Positions 9,296-18,050 of a DNA stretch of 64,000 nucleotides are shown in pieces; the first letter of the stretch is position 1, and the number at the start of each line of letters is the position of its first letter. A model generated the notes under the pieces. That model was given only the letters and a program-made list of their open reading frames with translations, did not search any database and was not told the DNA's origin. Where the stretch lies: the NCBI RefSeq assembly GCF_040822085.1, contig NZ_CP162006.1:930001-994000 (forward strand). The letters are read 5' to 3'. A program made the translations under genes and the position numbers. The stretch comes from Rhodoferax sp. WC2427 (GTDB taxonomy: Bacteria; Pseudomonadota; Gammaproteobacteria; Burkholderiales; Burkholderiaceae_C).

Positions 9296-10186
9296 TCATG
9301 ACGCCCTTGGGTCATCCGCCACGCGCTGGAGTACGCCACGCCAGTGGTGCTCCATTTCTGTGGAAATGCCATGGGTTTTAGGGAGGTGGGGGTCGCATGT
9401 CCATTGCCTCCATTGGTCCAAGCACCGCTTTACCGGCAACGCCAGCAATGCCATCACCGCGAAATGCCACTGGCCCGACCGCACAAAGTATCGCAATTGG
9501 TACTTGGCCATGGCGCGGCGAATTTTCGGAAACCTGTGCCAGTCGATGCTGGTGTTGACACGGTAGGCAAACAGTACTTCGTCGATGGTGGTAAACCGGC
9601 TGCTGCGGTAGGTGCGCAGCAGCAACTCCTGGTCCTCGCATAAATAAGGCGCGGGCACGGTGTAGCGGTGGGAGCGAAACCATTCTGTTTTCCCCATCCA
9701 GGTGGGGTGGGGGAGGTGAAACCCCAGCCAGGGACGGGCACAAATGTCGGCATGGGAAAGGGCGTACGGGAAACTGCCACTGACGTGGTTGAACTCGTCA
9801 ACCGTGATGGCCCGGGTGGCTACCAGGTCCAGCGTGCCATCCGCTTGCAACGCGGCAACTTGCCTGGCGAAGCGTTCCGGAAAAGAAATGTCGTCCGCAT
9901 CCATGCGGGCAAAATACTGGCCTCTGGCCAGATCCACTGCCTGGTTCAGACGTACGGCAATGCCCATATTGCAGCCATCCCGCAACACCTTGATGCGGGA
10001 ATCACCCAGTTCCTGGGTCAAGTGGTCCAGGGCGCCATCGCTGGAGCCATCGTCCAGTACAAGGAGTTCCCAATCGGTGAACGTCTGCCTCACAATGGAC
10101 GCAATGGCCAGCCTCAGATGCCTGCCCGCGTTGTATACCGGTAAGGCGACCGTCACCAATGGCGGTAAGCCCCCGGCGTTGCTCAT
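9296..10186 (-). CDS. Glycosyltransferase family 2
   Basis: GT-A fold inverting transferase, 296 residues from the start used here. It shows VTVALPVYNAGRHL near the N terminus, LVLDDGSSDG and the metal-binding ARMDADDISFPERF. The ATG at 10186 overlaps the TGA of the fucosyltransferase-family gene (ATGA) and is preferred to an in-frame ATG four codons upstream. No C-terminal membrane helices are evident. Acceptor and donor are unknown. Confidence 0.9.
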   Translation of the reverse strand: MSNAGGLPPLVTVALPVYNAGRHLRLAIASIVRQTFTDWELLVLDDGSSDGALDHLTQELGDSRIKVLRDGCNMGIAVRLNQAVDLARGQYFARMDADDISFPERFARQVAALQADGTLDLVATRAITVDEFNHVSGSFPYALSHADICARPWLGFHLPHPTWMGKTEWFRSHRYTVPAPYLCEDQELLLRTYRSSRFTTIDEVLFAYRVNTSIDWHRFPKIRRAMAKYQLRYFVRSGQWHFAVMALLALPVKRCLDQWRQWTCDPHLPKTHGISTEMEHHWRGVLQRVADDPRAS

Positions 10187-11055
10187 AGCTTTACCCACGC
10201 CTGGGGCAGCAGGTGTTCAGTGTTGCGCGCTTGGGCAAACCATTGCTTTGGTGCTACGACTATTTTGTCTGGGCGGGCATTCAACCAAGCACCCCACCAA
10301 CTGAAGGAACTGTTGGCAATCACGTGGTGTTTGCACAGACTCATGAGGTGCATGTCGTCGTAGGCTTGGTCATTGTGGCCAATATGGTACGTTTTGGCGG
10401 CTATGGTCAGGTGTGCTTTTACCCACGGCATGTCGTCTGAAAAAATGTAAAAAACAGGTTTATCGACGCGGTGGAGAAGGTACTCAACGGCGGCGTTGTA
10501 GTAATCCAGTGAACACACGCCGTGCAAGGCTGTAGTTGCCTGATTTTTGACATAGTCGCCGCGCCGAACATGCAAACTGACCGCATTGACCTGGCCCATT
10601 TCCCTGGCGAGCCAGATGTTTTGGCCTGCCAATGGCGATTTGAAAGAGAAATCTGTGCGTATGGCCGCAGCATGCGCCTGGAAGTATTTGTCGGACTGCC
10701 AGTAGCCTTTCAAATAGCAGTCATCCGGTGCATCCTGGATACCGCCCCAATACTGGAAATGGGGCTCGACGACCAGGCTGTCTTTGCGCAGTGCCGCCGC
10801 GCTGGGGCGGGACAAGATTCTCTGGACAAGCGGTGTGCGCTGCCATCCCAGGAGGGAGCTTATTTCGGACTCGGATGCGACATCGAACCGTCCCTTGAAT
10901 GCTTGTTGAAGCTGGAACCCTTGGTGCAATTTGTAGTTCTTAAAACCGGAGATGTCTAACTTGACACCTTGCCCCCGGTCCAGCGCTAGAGCGCGCCCTG
11001 CTGCAAACTGGAACATTTGGTTGCCTAAGCCGCCCAAAATATTGGAAATGATCAC
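10183..11055 (-). CDS. Alpha-1,2-fucosyltransferase-type enzyme (GT11)
   Basis: GT11 family, whose members transfer fucose from GDP-fucose in alpha-1,2 linkage to galactose-type acceptors. The 290-residue protein shows GGLGNQMFQFAAGRAL at its N terminus, the conserved HVRRGDYV (about 160-167) and the C-terminal NSSFSWWGAWLN. No GDP-fucose synthesis genes (gmd, fcl) are in the window, so a donor would have to come from elsewhere. It sits between the GT2 gene (4-base overlap) and a methyltransferase gene (8-base gap) in one leftward transcription unit. Confidence 0.9.
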   Translation of the reverse strand: MIISNILGGLGNQMFQFAAGRALALDRGQGVKLDISGFKNYKLHQGFQLQQAFKGRFDVASESEISSLLGWQRTPLVQRILSRPSAAALRKDSLVVEPHFQYWGGIQDAPDDCYLKGYWQSDKYFQAHAAAIRTDFSFKSPLAGQNIWLAREMGQVNAVSLHVRRGDYVKNQATTALHGVCSLDYYNAAVEYLLHRVDKPVFYIFSDDMPWVKAHLTIAAKTYHIGHNDQAYDDMHLMSLCKHHVIANSSFSWWGAWLNARPDKIVVAPKQWFAQARNTEHLLPQAWVKL

Positions 11056-11063
11056 GGCTAGCT

Positions 11064-11735
11064 TTACAGGCCCGTGTGGTTCAAGATTTGCCCCACCAGT
11101 TTACGGATTTTTTTCTTCGGTCCCACATAGCTTGGTGGAGGGCAGAGGGCCTCGATATCGGCTGATTTCTCGATCGCAAACGGCTGGTGGTATTCGAAAC
11201 CTTCAAAGAACAACGCGTGGTTTGCCGCACAGAGCTCATCCCATCCATCAACAAGTGTCTTGTTGAACAACGCGCTTACAGGCGAAAAGGACGCCATACC
11301 GGTTTCGCGCTTGGGCAAGTAGCGGAGAATTTTTCTCTCTGCATCAAACTTGATGAAATGTAGGTGCACCGAGAAGTTATATAAATACTCGTAGGTGATC
11401 ATTGGGTACTCAAGGTAACCACGTCCGGTGCCAACCCTGAAAATCTCTTGCAGAAAGTCCGCGGGACTGTTCACATGCTCAATGACGTGTGAGCAGATCA
11501 CATAGTCAAATTGACCGTCGTCAAATGGAAACCGACCACCGTCGTAATAGTGCACTGGCCGACCAGCAAAATGACCGGCCTGGGTAACGCCACCGCGCTG
11601 CGCTACCTGCTCCTGTGCCGAATCAAATCGCAACTCCAAGAATGCATCGGCTCTGCGATGCGGCGTTGACCCCGGACCAATTTCCAGAACGCGGTCCTGT
11701 GGCTGGATGGATACTATTTTCTTAGCGTAGAACAT
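11064..11735 (-). CDS. SAM-dependent methyltransferase (class I)
   Basis: Class I methyltransferase fold, 223 residues: SAM-binding motif I VLEIGPGSTPHRR (about 16-28), motif II around RFPFDDGQFDYVICSHVIEHV and a basic C terminus. Genes of this kind in glycan loci often modify a sugar or cap the chain, but substrate cannot be inferred. Codon use is more AT-rich than in flanking housekeeping genes. It is followed by the GT11 gene. Confidence 0.85.
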   Translation of the reverse strand: MFYAKKIVSIQPQDRVLEIGPGSTPHRRADAFLELRFDSAQEQVAQRGGVTQAGHFAGRPVHYYDGGRFPFDDGQFDYVICSHVIEHVNSPADFLQEIFRVGTGRGYLEYPMITYEYLYNFSVHLHFIKFDAERKILRYLPKRETGMASFSPVSALFNKTLVDGWDELCAANHALFFEGFEYHQPFAIEKSADIEALCPPPSYVGPKKKIRKLVGQILNHTGL

Positions 11736-11767
11736 GGAATTTTTTTATCATTTTTGCGCTAGGCCCA

Positions 11768-12478
11768 TTACAAACGGACCCATGATTCCCATACAAATGG
11801 GTAATTCCATTGCTCTCGGTGTGTGGAGGCAAGTTGTCCCCTGATTTTTTCACGCATCTCCACCGCATTCGGTATGAAGTCATGAAATTGAATTTGTAAA
11901 AATCGTATATTCTTAATAAATCCGGTTTCGATGAGGCGCGGGAGTACATCATATTCTCCGCCTTCGATATTTATTTTAAGTAAATCAATTTCATGCACGT
12001 GAAGATTTTCCATGGTGGTTGCCATGTCTTTTAATGCAATTTTTTCTTTCAGATGACCACTGGTTTGGCGTGCGGTGCTGGACGCGTCGTCATCTCTGGA
12101 TATGAAAATCTCGCTGTCAGTATTCGACAAGCCGTAGTTGAAGCATTTTATTTTGGTGTTGCCTGAAAATCGGGCTTCGCATATTTGATAAAAGTCGCTG
12201 ACTGGCTCGAATATATAAATGGGACACTGGTACTGTTGGTAAAGGGCATTTGCAAAGTCACCTTTGTAGCCACCTATGTCAAACACTACGCTGCCGGAGT
12301 TCAAGGTGTACGCCAGTCTGAGTGTGCTATCGCCCTTGTCCTGAACCCATTTCCTGTGTGCGACGAAGAAAGGCTTTTTGACAATATGCAATTGGTAGAG
12401 GTAGTTGATCCGGTTGAAGATCTTGGTACCCAATTTCTGGGGCTGCATAACGAGGGCGAAAGCGTTCGAGATTTTCAT
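11768..12478 (-). CDS. FkbM family methyltransferase
   Basis: FkbM-type O-methyltransferase domain, likely modifying a glycan sugar. From ATG 12478 the product has 236 residues: MKISNAF, then VFDIGGYKGDFANALY (SAM site), a central YIFEPVSDFY and LLKINIEGGEYDVLP. A longer reading frame runs back to 12577 but would overlap the flippase gene by about 80 bases, so the shorter start is used; it has no clear Shine-Dalgarno. This is the most AT-rich gene of the window, consistent with transfer. Confidence 0.83.
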   Translation of the reverse strand: MKISNAFALVMQPQKLGTKIFNRINYLYQLHIVKKPFFVAHRKWVQDKGDSTLRLAYTLNSGSVVFDIGGYKGDFANALYQQYQCPIYIFEPVSDFYQICEARFSGNTKIKCFNYGLSNTDSEIFISRDDDASSTARQTSGHLKEKIALKDMATTMENLHVHEIDLLKINIEGGEYDVLPRLIETGFIKNIRFLQIQFHDFIPNAVEMREKIRGQLASTHREQWNYPFVWESWVRL

Positions 12479-12498
12479 GGATTGACTGTATGAATTAC

Positions 12499-13782
12499 TT
12501 ACGCGCCGTTTTCGGAGCGAACGTTTCGCAGCCATTCGAGGCTGAACGTGAAGCCGATCAGGTTGATCGACAGCCATCCAAAAGCCGCGCCGATGATGCC
12601 TAGCCGGTCAACCAAGGGGGGGATGATCGCAATCGACAGAACCAGAGCGGCAAGGTTGACCTTGAGCATGCGGTCGACTTTTCCAACGACCAGCCAATGG
12701 ATGTAGCCCACATTGTAAAAAGCATTCAAAGCGGTACCGATCAGCAGCACCGACAGCACCGGGTAGATGGCAGTGGCGGCTGTTGCATTTCGCACCCAAA
12801 AATGAAGCATCCATTCACCCATTGCCGCAAAAAGCAGGCCGCCAATGGCAACCAGGCCTCCAAATAGCCAGAGTAGTTTGATACTGAGCTTGCGCAGCCC
12901 CCTCGGATCAAACCGCAGTTGTATAGCCATGGGCATGACCGCCTGAATCAGCGGGTAGACAAGTTGCAGTGCACCCAATGCGATGCTGGCTGCAATGGTG
13001 TAGTAGCCAAACTGCTGCAGACCCACCATCTTGCTTAAAATTATTTTGTCCATTTGCACAGTCAGTGCGGCCAGCCAGGCTGTACCCGTCAAGTTGGCAA
13101 TTGTTTTCCAAACCGGTAGCAGGCTTTGCGGCTCCCACCTGAGGCCGCTTCTTTTTACGCCCGTCGTCCGCCATGCCCGGTGTCCCCGCGCCAGGGTCTC
13201 CAGCAGTCCTACACCAGCTTGCCACACCAGGTAAGCGTATAGAGTGGGCCAGCACAACACAACCATCACCCCACCTACATGCCTCGCCAGTGCTCCAATC
13301 AGCATGATGGCGTTCAACGGGATTTGGGCCTGTGTTCCAACGAGCAGGCTGCGGTACACCGAGCCTGGGAACTGAACGGCGAAGAGTATGCCGGCGCCGC
13401 AGATGGCATAGGTGCCAAGGGAGAGCGGTAGATCGTCCAAGACAAGCCAGTGGGTGGCGATCACATTACTTAGCAGCAGGATGGCCGTTCCGATGGTCAG
13501 GCCGAATACCCAATACAAACGCTCAACACCGTATAAAAGCGACGCGGTATCGCGTTTTCCGCCGTCGGTGGCGTTGAATCGGATGGCAAATTCGCGCACC
13601 AGCGCCTGGCTTGTTCCGGCGTCCATGATGCCCAACAACGCCTGTAGCATGGTGATAAAACCAATCAAGCCGAATTGTTTCGGTCCCAGCGCCTGCAAGT
13701 ACCACGGTAACGCCAGAATGGGGGCAAGGGCAATCGTGCCGGTTCCCAGGTAGTTGGCGAGAATGTTGTTTTTGAGTCCCAT
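12499..13782 (-). CDS. Wzx-type lipid-linked oligosaccharide flippase
   Basis: MOP-superfamily polysaccharide flippase with about 12 predicted membrane segments across 427 residues, beginning MGLKNNILANYLGTGTIALAP. It would flip undecaprenyl-diphosphate-linked repeat units to the periplasm. No Wzy polymerase or Wzz length regulator is adjacent, so either these are encoded elsewhere or the product is a single-unit glycan. It lies 12 bases downstream of the dehydratase gene, in the same unit. Confidence 0.9.
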   Translation of the reverse strand: MGLKNNILANYLGTGTIALAPILALPWYLQALGPKQFGLIGFITMLQALLGIMDAGTSQALVREFAIRFNATDGGKRDTASLLYGVERLYWVFGLTIGTAILLLSNVIATHWLVLDDLPLSLGTYAICGAGILFAVQFPGSVYRSLLVGTQAQIPLNAIMLIGALARHVGGVMVVLCWPTLYAYLVWQAGVGLLETLARGHRAWRTTGVKRSGLRWEPQSLLPVWKTIANLTGTAWLAALTVQMDKIILSKMVGLQQFGYYTIAASIALGALQLVYPLIQAVMPMAIQLRFDPRGLRKLSIKLLWLFGGLVAIGGLLFAAMGEWMLHFWVRNATAATAIYPVLSVLLIGTALNAFYNVGYIHWLVVGKVDRMLKVNLAALVLSIAIIPPLVDRLGIIGAAFGWLSINLIGFTFSLEWLRNVRSENGA

Positions 13783-13794
13783 GGCGCGTGCCCA

Positions 13795-15759
13795 CTAGAC
13801 TGTGGCGGGCTGGGTGCGGTCTGCCGCAGAGACTGCGTCATCGGGTTGGAAACCTGGAACCAACTGTTGAAGCAGCACCAACATGCGTTTGTTGTCGAAG
13901 AGGCGCGCGGCGGCGTTGAGCTCTTGCAGATGGCTGGACAAGGTAACCCAAGTCAGGTACTCCTCATGCGCCCGCAATATCCGCGGATGCTCGGTTGCCT
14001 CCGGGTTGTCGCCAATGAGCAACTCCTCATACAGCTTTTCCCCCGGTCGCAAACCGGTGATACAGATTTCAATATCTCCATCGGGACTGAGCGCATCGCG
14101 CAGTGTCAAACCCGACAAGGCCAGCATGCGGTGTGCCAGGTCCAGAATTTTTACCGGCTTGCCCATCTCCAGCACAAACACGTCCCCCCCATGCGCCATG
14201 GCACCGGCCTGCAGCACCAGTTGCGCGGCCTCGGGGATGGTCATGAAGTAGCGGGTCACCTCAGGGTGGGTGACAGTCAGTGGTCCACCATCGGCCAGTT
14301 GCTTGCGAAACAATGGTACGACGCTGCCGCTGGAGCCCAGCACATTGCCAAACCGCACCATAGCGAAGACGGTGGTGTTGGGGCTGCTGGTGTTGTCATC
14401 CCACTGCACGAGCGGGCTGGCTGCCAGGGCCTGCAGGATCAGTTCGGCGATGCGTTTGGTGGCGCCCATCACGTTGGTGGGGCGCACGGCTTTGTCGGTG
14501 GAGACCAACACAAAACGCGCCACCGAGGTGCTGACAGCCGCGCGCGCCATGTTCAGGGTGCCAAACACGTTGTTCAAGATACCTTCGGCTGGATTGCTTT
14601 CGACCAGGGGTACATGCTTGTAAGCGGCAGCGTGGTAGACCGTGGCGGGTCGGTACTGGGTGCAGATGCCTAGCATGCGCGCATAGTTGCCCACACTGCC
14701 CAGCAGCGGCACCAGTTCCACGGCCAGGTCGCGCTGGGTGCACAGGGTTTGCAGCTCCGCATGGATGGTGTAGAGCCCGAACTCGTTGTGGTCTACCAGC
14801 ACCAGACGCAGGGGCCGCTCCACCACGATCTGGCGGCACAGCTCGCTGCCAATACTGCCACCGGCACCCGTCACCAGTACGGTTTTACCGGTAAGGTTGC
14901 GGGCCAACAGTTCGGGGTGGGGCGGAATGGGCTCGCGGCCCAGCAGGTCTTCGATGTCGAGTTCGCGGATGTCTTGCACGGTGACACGGCCACTGGCCAG
15001 GTCCGACAAGCCCGGTAAGGTGCGCACGTGCACCGGCAGGGTTTGCAAGGTTTGCAGAATTTCGTTGCGGCGCTCCCGGCTGACGCTGGGCACGGCCAGC
15101 AAGATGTCGGTGACATTTTCCCGGTGGACGATGCCGGGGATCTGCTGTGGTCCGTAGACCGGCACGCCGTTGATACTGCGGCCTGTTTTGGCCGGGTCGT
15201 CGTCGACAAAACCCAGAATGGTGTAGGTGCGCGTGCTGCCCAGTGCAGCGGCAGTTTGCACGCCTGCGTTGCCCGCGCCATAGATCAGCAGGCGTGCGTC
15301 GGTGCGCCGCGCACCGATGTCGAGCCCGGCCAGCCAGAACCGGGCGACCGATCGGCTGGTTCCCACCAGCAGCAAAAAAATGAGGGGCTGCAAAATGCCA
15401 ATGCTGCGGGGAATGACTTCCCACTGCATCCACTGCATCCACTGCAGCACGGCAAAGAGCCAGAGGGTGTAGATACCGACGGCCTGGGCGGTTGCGGTGA
15501 GCGCGGCCATGCCGGTGTAGCGAAAGATCGCACGGTACAGGCCAAAGCGTACAAAAATCGGTATGGCCAATAGGGGGCCGAGTGCGTACACCGCCCATTG
15601 GGCTCCAACGGGCCAGTGCAGCTTGTCCAGCCGCAGGGTAAACGCCAGCCACATGGCAAACAGCCCCAAGACCACGTCCAGCGAGACCACCACCAGCCGC
15701 TTGGTCGAGCGGGGCCATTGCAGAATCGCGTGGTGGTTCGAAAGAAATACCCTCATCAT
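13795..15759 (-). CDS. Membrane-bound nucleotide-sugar 4,6-dehydratase (WbpM/CapD/PglF type)
   Basis: Large UDP-GlcNAc 4,6-dehydratase type enzyme giving a 4-keto-6-deoxy sugar for quinovosamine, fucosamine or bacillosamine. The 654 residues contain four N-terminal membrane helices (about 21-43, 55-73, 86-106, 118-134), a CoA-binding-like Rossmann domain (GAGNAGV at 161-167) and an SDR domain (GAGGSIG at 298-304). The catalytic positions read S420/T421, M431 and K435, so the usual tyrosine is methionine, as in WbpM-type enzymes. The ATG at 15759 overlaps the TGA of the upstream Lon-domain gene. It pairs logically with the reductase and transferase at 6.4-8.0 kb. Confidence 0.93.
   Translation of the reverse strand: MMRVFLSNHHAILQWPRSTKRLVVVSLDVVLGLFAMWLAFTLRLDKLHWPVGAQWAVYALGPLLAIPIFVRFGLYRAIFRYTGMAALTATAQAVGIYTLWLFAVLQWMQWMQWEVIPRSIGILQPLIFLLLVGTSRSVARFWLAGLDIGARRTDARLLIYGAGNAGVQTAAALGSTRTYTILGFVDDDPAKTGRSINGVPVYGPQQIPGIVHRENVTDILLAVPSVSRERRNEILQTLQTLPVHVRTLPGLSDLASGRVTVQDIRELDIEDLLGREPIPPHPELLARNLTGKTVLVTGAGGSIGSELCRQIVVERPLRLVLVDHNEFGLYTIHAELQTLCTQRDLAVELVPLLGSVGNYARMLGICTQYRPATVYHAAAYKHVPLVESNPAEGILNNVFGTLNMARAAVSTSVARFVLVSTDKAVRPTNVMGATKRIAELILQALAASPLVQWDDNTSSPNTTVFAMVRFGNVLGSSGSVVPLFRKQLADGGPLTVTHPEVTRYFMTIPEAAQLVLQAGAMAHGGDVFVLEMGKPVKILDLAHRMLALSGLTLRDALSPDGDIEICITGLRPGEKLYEELLIGDNPEATEHPRILRAHEEYLTWVTLSSHLQELNAAARLFDNKRMLVLLQQLVPGFQPDDAVSAADRTQPATV
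15421..15447. repeat. Three tandem 9-base units in the dehydratase gene
   Basis: CCACTGCAT occurs twice and is followed by CCACTGCAG. On the coding strand this gives the Trp/Gln/Met-rich stretch QWMQWMQWE at residues 106-114, at the end of a membrane helix. Slippage by one unit would stay in frame. Confidence 0.9.
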
Positions 15760-16439
15760 TCGGGACGCTGTGGAGTCGGATGCGCTTTGACCAGCACATC
15801 GGCCACCAGTTCCAAACGTACCAGGGGGCTGTCCAGGGCCAGCAAATTGTGTTTGAGCTGCACCGACAGCGGCAGCATTTCACACCAGCGGTTGGCCACC
15901 CAGCCGCAATCGTCCAACTGCAGGGGCGGCAGGATCGGAAAGCGGTCTTCTGCGACATGCTGCTCACGCAGTGTCTGTACCAGCTGGCCCAGCGTCTTGG
16001 ATGCATGCGCCAGGTCACTGGGGATGGGGGTGGCGACCTCGTCGTCCAGCAACTCGACATCCGCCACCCATTGGCCGTGGGCCAGTTGGCGGCTGGACTG
16101 GATGCGAAAGCGTTCGCCGCCCAAGCAGTCAATCTCCATCAAACCGGGCTGCGGGGCATCGAAATGGGTGATCCGGGCCAACGTACCCACCGGAAGAAAT
16201 GTTTCGCTCTCTACCCCGGGGCGGCGTACTTCAGAGCCCTTCAGCAGCGAGACGATACCGAAGGGTGTGCCCGCCTTGCGGCATTGCTCCACCATGTGGA
16301 GGTAGCGCACTTCAAAGATGCGCAGTGGCAGCAGACCACCGGGGAACAGCACGGTTTCCAGGGGGAACAGAGGCAGGTTGGCGTAGGCGCGGGGTGTGGA
16401 CAAAGGGGGCTCTGGGCAAACGGTGACAGGCGCTATCAT
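15756..16439 (-). CDS. Lon substrate-binding-domain protein
   Basis: Stand-alone version of the Lon protease N-terminal domain, without ATPase or peptidase. From ATG 16439 the product has 227 residues and shows LPLFPLETVLFPGGLLPLRIFE and GTLARITHF. Function of these stand-alone proteins is unknown. The gene is only 24 bases from the divergent yggT start, and a longer frame to 16547 would overlap yggT, so the short start is used. Its TGA overlaps the dehydratase ATG, so it may carry the glycan genes on the same transcript. Confidence 0.85.
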   Translation of the reverse strand: MIAPVTVCPEPPLSTPRAYANLPLFPLETVLFPGGLLPLRIFEVRYLHMVEQCRKAGTPFGIVSLLKGSEVRRPGVESETFLPVGTLARITHFDAPQPGLMEIDCLGGERFRIQSSRQLAHGQWVADVELLDDEVATPIPSDLAHASKTLGQLVQTLREQHVAEDRFPILPPLQLDDCGWVANRWCEMLPLSVQLKHNLLALDSPLVRLELVADVLVKAHPTPQRPE

Positions 16440-16463
16440 CCCACGACCCGAATAGGCGTTTGC

Positions 16464-17018
16464 ATGTTGTACCAAATCATCTCGTTTTTGTTGGAAGTCG
16501 CCACCGGTCTGGTCGGCAGTGCCTGCCTGTTGCGCCTGTATATGCAATACCAGCGCATCTCATTTCGCAATCCGGTCGGTAACCTGGTGTTTGCGCTCAG
16601 CGACTGGCTGGTGCTGCCGCTGCGGCGCATGGTGCCGGCGGTCGGGCGCTGGGACCTGTCCAGTGCCATCGCTCCGTTTTTGCTGAAGTTGCTGCAGTTC
16701 TTCTTGCTGTGGCTGTGGGCGGGCGGCGTAGCGGGGATATTGGCAGTGCCGGTGCTGGCGGTGTTTGGTGTGGTGTCGATGGCCATCACCGGGCTGATCG
16801 GCATACTGCTGATTTACAGCGTGTTGTCGTGGATGCAGGCCCGCTCACCGCTGTCCGACGTGCTGGAGCGCCTGTGTGCCCCCCTGCTGCTGCCGGTGCG
16901 GCGCATCGTGCCACCGGTGGGAGGGTTTGATCTGTCGGCGCTGGTGCTGTTGGTGCTGCTGCAGGTGGCATCTATCGTGATGAACTACGCGCTACCTGCA
17001 GTGCTGGTGATGGTGTAA
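16464..17018 (+). CDS. YggT family membrane protein
   Basis: Small integral membrane protein with two copies of the YggT domain in 184 residues, each with hydrophobic segments and a conserved tail of the type LVLPLRRMVPAVG (first copy) and LLLPVRRIVPPVGGFD (second copy). Family members are linked to osmotic and cation stress, but the mechanism is not established. Start MLYQIISFLLEVATG at 16464. Confidence 0.88.
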   Translation: MLYQIISFLLEVATGLVGSACLLRLYMQYQRISFRNPVGNLVFALSDWLVLPLRRMVPAVGRWDLSSAIAPFLLKLLQFFLLWLWAGGVAGILAVPVLAVFGVVSMAITGLIGILLIYSVLSWMQARSPLSDVLERLCAPLLLPVRRIVPPVGGFDLSALVLLVLLQVASIVMNYALPAVLVMV

Positions 17019-17055
17019 GCCCGTTGCGCTGCTACACATTTAAACTATCATTTTG

Positions 17056-17092
17056 ATAGCTTCTTACGCTTATTAGATAAGCGCAGGCGGCC
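17056..17092 (+). repeat. 37-base dispersed repeat, copy C
   Basis: Left block ATAGCTTCTTACGC, centre TTATTAGATAA, right block GCGCAGGCGGCC. It carries a 7-bp hairpin (CGCTTAT, loop TAG, ATAAGCG). It lies in the convergent gap between yggT and accD. Confidence 0.85.
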
Positions 17093-17116
17093 GATTTTTA
17101 TCTCTAAAAATCGGCC
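17089..17116. terminator. 12-bp hairpin between yggT and accD
   Basis: Perfect inverted repeat GGCCGATTTTTA, loop TCTC, TAAAAATCGGCC, at the convergent ends of two genes. The AT-rich inner stem is unusual for a terminator, but it could act in both directions. It shares four bases with repeat copy C. Confidence 0.6.
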
Positions 17117-17122
17117 TGAAAA

Positions 17123-17995
17123 CTACACTACGGCATCCACCGGCTGCTTGAGCAGCATGGCCAGCGTGTGGGCGATGGTTTTGCGCAGTTCCTTGCGGTT
17201 GCAGATCAGGTCGATCGCACCCTTTTGTTGCAGGAACTCGGCCCGTTGGAAGCCTTCGGGCAGGGTGACGCGCACGGTGGACTCGATCACGCGGGGGCCG
17301 GCAAAGCCGATCAGCGCCTTGGGCTCGGCAATCACCACGTCGCCCACAAATGCAAAGCCAGCGCTCACGCCACCCATGGTCGGGTCGGTCAGCACGCTGA
17401 TGTAGGGCAGGCCCTTCTTGGCCAGGCGGGTGAGAGATGCATTGGTCTTGGCCATTTGCATCAGGCTCAGCAGGCCTTCCTGCATGCGCGCGCCGCCGGT
17501 GGCGGTAAAGCAGATGAACGGCACTTTTTGCTCAATGGCGGCGTGCACGGCGCGCACGAAGCGCTCGCCCACCACGCTGCCCATGCTGCCGCCCATGAAT
17601 TCAAACTCAAAGCAGGCCACTACCACGTTGATGCCGTGGACCGAGCCGCCCATCACCACCAGCGCATCGGTCTCGCCGGTGTTTTCCATGGCTTCCTTGA
17701 TGCGCTCGGGGTACTTGCGGCTGTCCTTGAACTTCAGCGGGTCGACCGGAACCACCTCCTGGCCCAGCTCGTAGCGGCCTTCGGCATCCAGAAACACATT
17801 CAGGCGCGCGCGGGCGCTGATGCGGTGGTGGTGGCCGCAGGTGGGGCAGACGTTCTGGTTTTGCTCCAGGTCGGTCTTGTACAGCACGGTTTCGCAGCTT
17901 GGGCATTTGATCCACAGCCCCTCGGGCACGCTGCGCCGGTCGGCCGGGTCGGAGCGCTGGATTTTGGTGGGGAGCAGTTTTTCAAGCCAAGACAT
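17123..17995 (-). CDS. accD: Acetyl-CoA carboxylase carboxyltransferase beta subunit
   Basis: Beta half of the carboxyltransferase that makes malonyl-CoA for fatty-acid synthesis, acting with AccA. The 290-residue protein has the N-terminal four-cysteine zinc ribbon (C31, C34, C50, C53) and the crotonase-like core with [18 protein letters not shown] and GFAGPRVIE. It lies downstream of trpA on the same strand; a 12-bp hairpin sits in the 55-base gap. trpA-accD adjacency is conserved in betaproteobacteria; accD-folC usually continues, but folC is not here. Confidence 0.97.
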   Translation of the reverse strand: MSWLEKLLPTKIQRSDPADRRSVPEGLWIKCPSCETVLYKTDLEQNQNVCPTCGHHHRISARARLNVFLDAEGRYELGQEVVPVDPLKFKDSRKYPERIKEAMENTGETDALVVMGGSVHGINVVVACFEFEFMGGSMGSVVGERFVRAVHAAIEQKVPFICFTATGGARMQEGLLSLMQMAKTNASLTRLAKKGLPYISVLTDPTMGGVSAGFAFVGDVVIAEPKALIGFAGPRVIESTVRVTLPEGFQRAEFLQQKGAIDLICNRKELRKTIAHTLAMLLKQPVDAVV

Positions 17996-18016
17996 GGTGG
18001 GTTCCTCTGTACTGTG

Positions 18017-18045
18017 GGCGCGCCCTGGCCATCCAGGGGCGCGCC
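18017..18045 (-). other. Intercistronic hairpin between trpA and accD
   Basis: GGCGCGCCCTGG, loop CCAT, CCAGGGGCGCGCC: a 12-bp GC-rich stem with one bulged G. No U tract follows on the minus strand, so partial termination, pausing or RNA processing is more likely than full termination. Confidence 0.6.
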
Positions 18046-18050
18046 GGGGA

